Assembly: GCA_018398765.1 (NCBI GenBank)
Contig: JAHBMJ010001986.1
Coordinates: 60,026-105,025 of the forward strand
Direction of reading: 5' to 3'
Source of the DNA: Chromera velia
Taxonomy: Eukaryota; Sar; Chromeraceae
DNA: 45,000 nt
In this document: piece after piece, positions 25,184 to 33,816 of the stretch
Layout of the letters: every line of letters starts with the position of its first letter
Position numbering within the stretch: the stretch's first letter is position 1
Translations under genes and position numbers: made by a program
Notes under the pieces: model-generated
Seen by the model: only the letters and a program-made list of their open reading frames with translations
Databases searched by the model: none
Told to the model about the DNA's origin: nothing

Positions 25184-27561
25184 GTTGAGTGGGTGGGTGG
25201 TCTTTATGAGGGAAGGAAAGGAGAAGGAGCGACATGAGCACTTGAAAAATGAATTGGTTGACAAATGCATACTTTTCTGGTACCTCCATGTGTTGTGCGT
25301 GGTGTGCTTGTCAGACATGATGAGGGCATAGGCACTTGAATGAATGTGGGTATCATACACTGTAGGTGATAACTGCTGCATAAAATCGCATGGGCCCGGC
25401 GCTGATGTTGGGCCTCTGCTTTTCACAATTAAAGGGTGAATGGGCGTTCAACGCGCCGATACAGTTGATACGTTTTTGTACCGACGCTAACTTCTGCCGA
25501 TATTTGTGCAATCTTGCCGATTGACGTTCTCTGATATTTCATCTCCCTGCTTCTTCTGCAGTGAAGACCGAAAGCAGGAAGGCGGGCGTCGGAATCTTAA
25601 GTCAAAGCGTCAGTCGTTACTGAGAGGCAAAGCGCAAATTAATTGGCATGTTTGGCTCGCAGAATGCGCTTTTTACCCACCTTCCTCTGTTCGGCCTTAA
25701 TTGTTTGTCTCAACGACTGCCTAGACGACTGCCTCTATTTGTCTCTCTGCTGATAATTAAACGCAATGAGTTGTCACGAGTCGTCATCCCATTTCTCGAA
25801 AAGAGCCCCGTCCATTAGCGAGACATGCAGACCAAACACTGCGTGCTGTCTTTTCCTCTGTGCGAACCAAATGCTGAATAACCGTTGAACTTCTGGAATT
25901 AGCTAGTGGCTCCGCCGCAGTGCCTATAGGGCCCGGTCGTTCATTGAGTTGATCAGCACCATGGCGGCCGTCTTAGGTAACCGTTGTCAAGAGGAGACTC
26001 CGGAGTTGGGGCAGTCAGCCAAAAAAGACTTTTCTTCCCTCTGCTTCTAAAGTGGAAATGGCGCTAGATTTGATATCTTGAAAGTTTGACTGCGGTTCTT
26101 CACGCACTTTCGTTTGCTTTCCTGCAACTGGTCTGCAGCCCCTGCTCCAGAACGGGGGCATAAGCACCGTGACGCGGACGCAGATGGCTCTTCTGTGGAC
26201 AAGTCAGTCACTTAATTTGAGACTGCAGAGAGGCCATCGCCTTCTTTTTTGACTGCAATATTTTTTTTTAGTGCCGTCGTCCTCATAAGACTGCATCTCA
26301 CTGACATGTGTGCTTTTCCGATTTCTGTGACGTTATCGTCCCGTTGACCAATACGTCTGTTTATTTGTTACGCTTTCTCACGCGGCATACGTGCTTCTGG
26401 TGCTTGTCCTGTGCGGAACCTGTGACATTCTGACGTGCTGAGAAACCTAGTGAGAAACCTGATCGAGGCTTCTGTGTGGTTGGAATGTTAACTCTCCCGT
26501 TTCGTGCTCTTTGTTTCTCTTCTCATGCAGCGATTCGTTCGTGTACCCCAGGGGGCAGGGTGACGGCACGCTTTTGAAACTCCCGGGCTATCCGAAAACG
26601 TGTCAGTTATTGTTGACTGACGGAGCGTCAATCACTTTCAAAGGGCCTTCAGCAGCATGCAAAGAGCTGTCTCTCTTCTAAAGCTCCTCTATTTTCCCCT
26701 CCTGTCTACGACTGTCTCTCTGCTGATAAAGCGATTAAGTTGCCTATTGCATTTCTCGAAAAGGGCCAGATTTATCAGCGAGACGTGCAAACCAAACCCC
26801 AAGATCGAGAGGTATGCGCTCTATGAATTCCTCTGTGCGTAGACTGAGCAAAAACTGGTCCGTTCAGTGACTCGACCGCAGTGCCTAGAGCCTGGTCGTT
26901 CATTGACTCGGTCAGTTAATCAGGCGGCAGATCGTTCAGTGACTCGACCGCAGTGCCTAGAGCCTGGTCGTTCATTGACTCGGTCGGTTAATCAGTCGGC
27001 AGATCGTTCAGTGACTCGACCGCAGTTCCTAGAGCCTGGTCGTTCATTGACTCGGTCAGTTGATCAGTCGGGAGATCGTTCAGTGACTCGACCGCAGTTC
27101 CTAGAGCCTTGTCGTTCATTGACTCGGTCAGTTGATCAGTCGGCAGATCGTTCAGTGACTCGACCGCAGTTCCTAGAGCCTGGTCGTTCATTGACTTGGT
27201 CGGCCTTTAGCGCTATGGCGGCCATGCATGGTTGTCAAGAGGAATCGTAGGACAGTCAGACAACAAAGCGTCTAATAGGTTCCTTCTCCTTTCCGAATCT
27301 ATAAAAAGCGAAGTGTAAACGGTCTTCAATCGTCTGGGTAGCTTCCGATAGCCATCGATAGCCTAAGATTCAGGCTCATTTTCTCACATTGTCATTTCCT
27401 GGAAATTGCGTTTCATTTTCTTTCTTTTGTCTCTCTCGCTGGTCTCTCGTTGCATCTCTGCAGCGGGAGAGACCGCAAAGGCTCGCAAGGGGAAAGGCAA
27501 AAGAGGCGGCCGGGCATCTTATCTGCCTTTGATAGTTTTGTCAAAAGCGTGCCAGACTTGA
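21242..27561 (+). CDS. Multi-exon gene of unknown function (ten proposed exons, 374 residues)
   Basis: Proposed exons: 21242-21437, 21913-22329, 22877-22929, 23076-23147, 23469-23518, 23882-23938, 25562-25608, 26139-26202, 26531-26601, 27464-27561. They total 1,125 bases and every junction is in phase. The N-terminus ([20 protein letters not shown]) looks helical, and exon 2 is a folded-looking block ([20 protein letters not shown], then [11 protein letters not shown] and [12 protein letters not shown]). Later exons are short, charged and probably disordered ([28 protein letters not shown]). The junction between exons 3 and 4 was chosen among alternatives. The last exon has a second open frame containing [15 protein letters not shown] that another splice would use. 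Several donors are GTCAGT. No domain recognised. It may be continuous with the gene part starting at 19457. I selected exons partly by phase, so the small ones are less certain. Confidence 0.5.
24110..25190. repeat. Intronic microsatellite block: TG, TA, TC and CT tracts
   Basis: About 1.1 kb inside the predicted intron 23939-25561. It comprises (TG)n at 24112-24360, (TA)n at 24367-24405, more TG/GTAAGT-like sequence to 24640, a pyrimidine-rich TTCC/TCTT stretch at 24655-25075, and (TG)n at 25075-25182. Long frames on both strands here are by-products. Confidence 0.9.
25905..25995. repeat. Diverged single copy of the 72-bp unit and its right flank
   Basis: CCGCAGTGCCTATAGGGCCC followed by GGTCGTTCATTGA, then ATGGCGGCC and GTTGTCAAGAGGA, parallels the last repeat copy and its flank at 27162-27243. 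The sequence to its left (from about 25740, including CATTTCTCGAAAAG and GCGAGAC) parallels 26735-26790. This marks a segmental duplication inside the gene. Confidence 0.7.
26862..27204. repeat. 72-bp tandem repeat, about 4.8 copies
   Basis: Copies start at 26862, 26934, 27006, 27078 and 27150 with an exact 72-base period and a few substitutions. The unit starts GTTCAGTGACTCGACCGCAG. Being 24 codons long it leaves open frames on both strands: on the plus strand 26867-27250 (units of 24 residues, e.g. [11 protein letters not shown]), on the minus strand 26988-27191. In the gene model here it lies in the intron 26602-27463, but an alternative coding role is not excluded. Confidence 0.95.
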
Positions 27562-28646
27562 AACGGACTGTTTGACGAGAGCTGGTTTGACCCAATTGGC
27601 CAGAGATATGGTATGACTTGCTTTAATGTATTGCGTGCGTGATTTTTCATTCTACCGATAACTCAAATCCTTCAAACGAGAGAAACGTTTTTCCTTTCTT
27701 CGCAAATTGGTTGACGGGCTTGAGGTTCGTTGTCTTGATGCATTGTAAAGTGTTTTGATGGAATACTCTGATTCTTAGCTAGTTTCAATTAAGACAAAAT
27801 TGATAAATATTGACTTGATTCACCGTTTTCTCTTGTCACTTTGCGCTGTTATGCAGATACTGTGGGCCGGCGCTCAGCCTGCCCTTGGCATTAAGCGCCC
27901 TTGACCTCTCCTCCTTCTCCCTTCTGTCAGGACCTCCTTCACAGACATTCTCAGACGAGTGAGGCGGGAGAGACAGTGAACACAAAATTAAAGGCGTATC
28001 GACCATGCAGACAGGATCGCTGCGTGTGTGGCAGAGGCTGCGGAACAGTCAAATCGGCAAAGAGCTAGGAAGAGAGACCTTTCGAAAAAAGACAAGGATT
28101 CCCCCCGAGGGGGGGTGGCATGCCAAAAAACGACCGCAAGAACGATTCAGTAACGATTTTCAATATCGATGGCCTCTGTAACAGCTTCTCTTTGTATCAG
28201 CACCTGCAACCTCTATCTGTCTACGGCTCTACGTCTAGGGCTACGTTGTCCTATAGACGCTAGCCTCAATGCTAGCTTGGAGCTTGGACGTTGTTACCGT
28301 GACTAACTTAGTAACTTTAAGTTGTTAATAGTTAGGTACAATTTTAAGAGTGTCCTCACTCACACCATTCTTTCACGCTATACTATATATATAATATGGT
28401 ATTCAACTTGAAGTTAAACATCTAGAGCTATTATTTCAATGAATTACAGTCCTAGGCCTTGCACTAGCTATAATTTAAAAAAACAATAATACAAGTTTAT
28501 TTATTTATTTATCAAACAAATATCAAAGCTAGTATTAAAGCTACCGTGTGATCAAAAACTAATGTCAAAAAATTTTGAAAAAAATAATTTAGACTCAGAA
28601 CACCGACTCAAAAAATATTGGTTAATTGTATTTTATTGCACTCTAT
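27562..28646. other. Intergenic region, becoming AT-rich
   Basis: An exon-like segment may lie at 27931-28069 (after CTGTCAG; reads DLLHRHSQTSEAGETV in one frame) but has no phase support. There is a short C6/G7 hairpin at about 28100-28116. From 28300 on the sequence is AT-rich with nothing recognisable. Confidence 0.4.
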
Positions 28647-28864
28647 CTAGGCTCCCCATATCAAAAGAAAAAAAAAAAATTGGCCTAAAATCCTAATTAG
28701 TTTTTTTTTTTTAATTTTGTAGAACAACACCTGAATAACTGTTGTTTGGGGTGTTGCATGGGTGTTGCATAATGCACAAGTGTTGTTTAGAAAAGAAAAA
28801 AAAAATCAAAAATCAATTTTAGGCAGTTACTTTTTTATTTTTTTTCGATGTGGGGAGCCTATAA
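28647..28864. mobile_element. Foldback MITE, hAT-like, with 8-bp target duplication
   Basis: A 218-bp element is flanked on both sides by CACTCTAT (28639-28646 and 28865-28872). The ends are inverted repeats: TAGGCTCCCCATATC on the left, GATGTGGGGAGCCTA on the right. Pairing continues inward: CCTAAAAT near 28684 with ATTTTAGG near 28816, and GAACAACACCTG near 28722 with CAAGTGTTGTTTAG near 28777, so most of it can fold into one hairpin. Eight-base duplications are usual for the hAT superfamily. No coding capacity. Confidence 0.8.
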
Positions 28865-28872
28865 CACTCTAT

Positions 28873-29894
28873 GCCGAGGATGCCGGGTCTCCATATTAGA
28901 GCATTAAGATGTAGATTAAGATGACAAATGGCTAAATTATAAGGGGAAAAACATTTTTTTTTCTAGATGTCACAATTAAAGTCAAAAATTTTGCAATATA
29001 TTATCAAAAATTCTAGGTGACGCACAATGACAAAAAAAAAATCTCGAGAAGCCTAATCTTTTTTATTTTTTTAAAATTATTTTATTGGAAGCGCCAAACA
29101 TATAACAACAACACTTCTAACTACAAAACCCACCTTTGCTAAGTTTGCTTGGACCCTTGACCACCAGACAAAAAAAAACAAAAAAAAAAAATCTCCACCT
29201 CTTTATTTTTTTTTTTCTTTACCACTGTATGTCGCCTAGCAAAAATTGTTGTTCAATCAGTGTAGTAATATATCAGCTCCCTTTTTTCAATCTCTAAGAA
29301 ATTAGATTTGGGTAGCCTTCATGATGCCGGCAAATACTGTGAAGGGGTTCTTGTGGGAGAGACACGTCCTGCTTGCTTATACCCAATAAAGATCGAGCAA
29401 ACAAGACGGCGGTACGTGATGCGTGCGTCGCTGCTAAATCGACTCGTGTATGCAATCAGAGGACTCATGCATACAATCAAGTCAGTCAATTTACATCAAT
29501 TATTTTCGTATTGCACCTTTCTATGCCCCCTTTCTCTGCATGATAGAAAAGTTCGATACTATGTCAAGAGTGTAAGGGAAGAGTTTCATGTTCTCAGTCT
29601 TTCTGGTCAACTCATTCACTGTAGGGAAACGAAATGATGAACGCAACCATCTGAAGGAGCTCTTTCTTGGAGATCACCATCGGAATGGTGGTCGTCTTCA
29701 TCTTCCCTCGCTTCAGGAAGTCAATATTCTTGTGGACTGCCTCACTGCCACGATGGCTGCCTCTATACTTTGAGCAGGCATAGAGACGGAAGGGAACGGA
29801 TGCGATTTTTTTTCAAAAAACAAACTGGCAAACAGGAAACTGCTGGTGCACTAGCTATAGTTGAAGTCTAGAGATTTTGTTCTATAGAATTGAT
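28873..29894. other. AT-rich non-coding sequence with a possible minus-strand exon
   Basis: 28900-29290 is AT-rich with many poly-A and poly-T runs. On the minus strand 29612-29800 is open and reads YACSKYRGSHRGSEAV, then TTTIPMVISKKELLQMVAFI before TGA. It has no start codon or evident splice partner, so I leave it as a possible gene fragment. Confidence 0.3.
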
Positions 29895-30360
29895 GGGAGT
29901 AGGATAGGTAAGAAATCCCCCAACTTTCAGCTCTGGAGGCCACTTGGTTGGTTCAGTCGAGTTTTTGATGGCGAAGCACCGCTTTGGGGGGGTAAAAAGG
30001 AACCCGGCGGGCCCCGGCATGCGTGTCCACCCTCACGCAGAGGCGCATTTGAGACCAACAAACACCTGTAGATGGCATTGCAAGCCCGACTAAAGAGGAA
30101 TGGCAAGAGAAGGCATGGAGACGGCTCGCGGAGACGGTGTTGTTCATTGTTTTACATAAGGGAAGGGAGCCAAAGAACGGGTTTGCCACTTCGTCCCTCA
30201 TGTTTTGGAATCTCAGAACTGTCCTTGATCGATTGCCAGTACCTTTTGGTGTCCAGCCTTTGTCGAAAGGGGGGGCGTTGCATAAGGACCCCATTAAACC
30301 CCCCCCCCCCCGACCTCTTATGCAACGCCGTTGCATAAAGTATTTTGTACGAGTCCCCTA
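29895..30360 (+). pseudogene. Coding remnant of unknown origin
   Basis: Two adjoining plus-strand frames look protein-like: 29905-30071 (PNFQLWRPLGWFSRVFDGEA) and, after a shift near 30045-30070, 30049-30360 (TKEEWQEKAWRRLAETVLFI, then FWNLRTVLDRLPVPFG). It runs into the GC hairpin and poly-C at 30268-30311, where the assembly is suspect. Could be a piece of a transposon protein or of a host gene; no domain recognised. Confidence 0.3.
30274..30338. repeat. Inverted repeats around a poly-C run
   Basis: GGCGTTGCATAAG (30274-30286) is perfectly complementary to CTTATGCAACGCC (30317-30329), with poly-C at 30299-30311 between. The right arm also forms a palindrome with CGTTGCATAA ending at 30338. 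Strong secondary structure plus a homopolymer probably explains why the assembly breaks here. Confidence 0.8.
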
Positions 30361-31480
30361 AGTCTACCAAATTTTCACCACACAATCGAATTTGAATATT
30401 CGAATTTCGGAAGTCCAAAAAGGGAGGACTCCCAGTTTTTAAAACCTTAGGCCCCGCCCTTCACAAACCTGTGTTGTGCAGATCTCGGGCACTGTGCGCT
30501 ATAATCACCAGAGAGCTGAAGTAGGCCATCGTCCACCTGTGTTCTGACCTTGTGTGTATCTCTCGTCCACCTTGTGTGGAATATATAAACTATCGATATA
30601 TACAAGGAAAATGGAGATGCCAGAGAATTTGGAGTGGAAGTTATGTACAGGACCCTGATATCAAGCCTGGGGCAACTGGTCGCTTTCGCAAGGAGATGTA
30701 GAATCGGTCTGCGCCTCTGAGAGGTTTTGTGCAGAGTTTAGCTAGGAAAAGATTTGTGTCAGCGGTTTAAGTTTTGAATTGCCATGCCGCAGTGGACTGA
30801 CTCGCGTACATTGCTGGTGGCATCAGTACATCCATCCAAAAAATGCTAACCCCTCAGCTGTATTAGCCCCAGTCTACACTTTTGTGAGTCTGTCTGTTTG
30901 CGTCTTTCACTCGCCGTTGGACGGAAAGTGCTTTGACAACAGTAACTCTGAATGACAATCTCTGAGATAGGCATAGTCTGTCATCCGTCTCCAAAATTTA
31001 CTGACTGCATGATTCTGCTGTATGATAGTTCACGGTTGCACATGCCGTCTCTGCTGTACAGGCTCGGTTGACTGATCGTTACTGGAAGATCCTCGGTTAC
31101 ACGCTGCAGAGATATGTGGTGATCAATGTTTTGACCTCTGCATTCCATGGCAGGGGTCAGAAGGGGCCGTTTCAGCCAGTTTCTCTTCTCGGTCGGGAGT
31201 TTTCTATGCAGCTGTCTCATGAGAGAGACCGCTTTGTGCAGGAGGACCCTGAGTCGGCTGTATGAAGGGAGCTAATCGGACTGTAATGATTCAAGTTGTA
31301 TGTCTCTCATTTTTTAGTTGTATTAGTTTTGTTATCTGCGGGCTTGTGTACGCTCCATAAAGTGGATCTAAGTTACCTTTGGGAGTATTGTTTATGTATA
31401 CAAATTGCTGTTGGTCAATAATAGTCTGTCAAGCAGGTGTAGTTCCTCCCCCGAATATGAGGCGGGGAACATAAGGATTT
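30308..31480. repeat. First copy of a perfect 1,173-bp repeat next to an N
   Basis: Identical, wherever I compared, to 31482-32654 at an offset of 1,174 bases. It ends exactly at the N at 31481. It contains two protein-like plus-strand segments described for 31062-31265. Confidence 0.95.
31062..31265 (+). pseudogene. Possible terminal exon or gene fragment
   Basis: After GCTGTACAG the frame reads ARLTDRYWKILGYTLQRYVV and continues with GRGQKGPFQPVSLLGREF to a TGA at 31263. An upstream stretch at about 30603-30719 (ENGDAREFGVEVMYRTLISS) is also protein-like. The two could be exons of one gene, but the intervening splice sites are not clear. The segment is repeated at 32236-32439, probably artefactually. 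No family recognised. Confidence 0.3.
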
Positions 31481-31481
31481 N
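31481..31481. other. Assembly gap (N)
   Basis: A single N between two identical 1,173-bp sequences. The right-hand piece starts within the poly-C run that sits at 30301-30311 in the left-hand piece. Confidence 0.9.
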
Positions 31482-32654
31482 CCCCGACCTCTTATGCAAC
31501 GCCGTTGCATAAAGTATTTTGTACGAGTCCCCTAAGTCTACCAAATTTTCACCACACAATCGAATTTGAATATTCGAATTTCGGAAGTCCAAAAAGGGAG
31601 GACTCCCAGTTTTTAAAACCTTAGGCCCCGCCCTTCACAAACCTGTGTTGTGCAGATCTCGGGCACTGTGCGCTATAATCACCAGAGAGCTGAAGTAGGC
31701 CATCGTCCACCTGTGTTCTGACCTTGTGTGTATCTCTCGTCCACCTTGTGTGGAATATATAAACTATCGATATATACAAGGAAAATGGAGATGCCAGAGA
31801 ATTTGGAGTGGAAGTTATGTACAGGACCCTGATATCAAGCCTGGGGCAACTGGTCGCTTTCGCAAGGAGATGTAGAATCGGTCTGCGCCTCTGAGAGGTT
31901 TTGTGCAGAGTTTAGCTAGGAAAAGATTTGTGTCAGCGGTTTAAGTTTTGAATTGCCATGCCGCAGTGGACTGACTCGCGTACATTGCTGGTGGCATCAG
32001 TACATCCATCCAAAAAATGCTAACCCCTCAGCTGTATTAGCCCCAGTCTACACTTTTGTGAGTCTGTCTGTTTGCGTCTTTCACTCGCCGTTGGACGGAA
32101 AGTGCTTTGACAACAGTAACTCTGAATGACAATCTCTGAGATAGGCATAGTCTGTCATCCGTCTCCAAAATTTACTGACTGCATGATTCTGCTGTATGAT
32201 AGTTCACGGTTGCACATGCCGTCTCTGCTGTACAGGCTCGGTTGACTGATCGTTACTGGAAGATCCTCGGTTACACGCTGCAGAGATATGTGGTGATCAA
32301 TGTTTTGACCTCTGCATTCCATGGCAGGGGTCAGAAGGGGCCGTTTCAGCCAGTTTCTCTTCTCGGTCGGGAGTTTTCTATGCAGCTGTCTCATGAGAGA
32401 GACCGCTTTGTGCAGGAGGACCCTGAGTCGGCTGTATGAAGGGAGCTAATCGGACTGTAATGATTCAAGTTGTATGTCTCTCATTTTTTAGTTGTATTAG
32501 TTTTGTTATCTGCGGGCTTGTGTACGCTCCATAAAGTGGATCTAAGTTACCTTTGGGAGTATTGTTTATGTATACAAATTGCTGTTGGTCAATAATAGTC
32601 TGTCAAGCAGGTGTAGTTCCTCCCCCGAATATGAGGCGGGGAACATAAGGATTT
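31482..32654. repeat. Second copy of the 1,173-bp repeat
   Basis: Begins CCCCGACCTC directly after the N and ends at ATAAGGATTT, the same bases at which the first copy meets the N. Best read as the overlapping end of the next contig. Confidence 0.95.
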
Positions 32655-33013
32655 TCTCCTTCCAGAAAGGTCGCGGGTTGTACTTTTCATAGAACGGCAT
32701 GCCCAAAATCACGTCGTAGTCGTCGTCTAGGTCCACCACCATGAAGTGGTGGTCAGTGTTGAACCCCTGGATCTCTATGCTGAGACCCTTCGCTTCACGA
32801 TCGATTCATACCTGCGACCCCCCCATGAGCCCCCTTTTGCACGCTGTAGGGACCTCAAGGTCCTGCAACTCCCATCCGTTCGACTTAGCGACAGACTCAG
32901 CAATAAAAGACGAGTCAGTACCCAGATCAAACAAACAGTGGACCGGCACTCCACACAGTCGGCCATGGAAACGAATCAGCTTCGCTGCCCTGCCTGCGGT
33001 TGAATGGGTGTAG
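32610..33013 (-). pseudogene. Ty3/gypsy-like aspartic protease fragment
   Basis: The minus strand reads VPVHCLFDLGTDSSFIAESV, then (after one in-frame TGA at about 32810) HHFMVVDLDDDYDVILGMPF and YEKYNPRPFWKEKIL. The two halves match the retropepsin fold: active-site loop followed by the ILGM strand. The catalytic Asp-Ser/Thr-Gly is DLG here, an alteration that would probably abolish activity. No Gag is found upstream (higher coordinates) and no reverse transcriptase downstream, so only this piece remains. Confidence 0.7.
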
Positions 33014-33816
33014 TGTAGTGTCCTTCCCGGGTTCTAGGACCAGGACCCCGGCAAAGGCCCACTACAGAAAAGAAGTAAAGTGATATGCCTGGGCCTTTCG
33101 ACCCTTTCTCTACTCTTTTATGCTTTATAGCTCATACAGATCAATCCGTCACACAACGTCCTTTTGCAACAGTCTCGAGTTTGATCAGCGTGAATCGATT
33201 AGTATTCGTTTCACTTCATGACTCGCTGTGGTTGGTGAGATCTGGACTTTCCGCCTTGGGCTGAAAGACTCTGCATGTGAGCTTGACCACGCCATTCACG
33301 TCAAGCCAGACCGAGCTGGCCCCAGAAAGAGAGGCCTGAGGAAAGCGAAATGATTCAGTCTGGCCCCATGCATCCAAATCTTTCCGGGGTCACAGCCGTC
33401 TCCTGCAAATCCATGCGCATGCAGGCGCAGTCTCATAAATCTAAGTGTCAGCCCCAAAAGTCTCTCATCGACTCACAACGTGAAAGCTCCACCCTTTTAG
33501 GAGATCTGAACTCTTCAGTGAAGACTTGAATACCTGAGTACCCTTAGGCATAGTAAGAGTCCATAGCCTTTAGCTAAGCTACCCTCCAAAGTAGGTTAGC
33601 GCAGGTGGAGACGCTTTTCAGCGAGAGTCGACTACAACTTGAAGTCTTCCTGCCATAGCTGTCTCCGGTCTGCGCCGGTCTGCAATCACTCCGACTCCGC
33701 AAGTTCTTGCTCTGCTTCGTTCACACTCTGCCCCAAGGGACTGAAACTCTCTCGCTTGAACGCTTTCGAACAAAATCTGCTGTGTCCCCCCTCTGTCTCA
33801 CCAATTTGAAGGCAGT
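33014..33816. other. Probable LTR/leader region of the following plus-strand element
   Basis: No gene on either strand. It starts with TGTAGTGTAGTGTCC-like repeats and precedes a Gag start at 33817. A second LTR copy is not found after 37046, so LTR limits cannot be drawn. Confidence 0.35.

Noticed and set aside
23933-25426. Very long frames in the TG/CT repeat block, both strands (Cys-Val and His-Thr rich)
   Set aside because: Low-complexity translation of microsatellites inside a predicted intron.
26862-27204. CRISPR array
   Set aside because: The 72-bp units are directly adjacent, without spacers, and the setting is eukaryotic and spliced.
28240-28300. tRNA-like or small structured RNA around GCTAGCCTCAATGCTAGC
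   Set aside because: Only one short stem can be formed; no tRNA cloverleaf or T-loop consensus is present.
30308-32654. A genuine tandem gene duplication
   Set aside because: Perfect identity plus an N exactly at the junction is better explained by unmerged contig ends.
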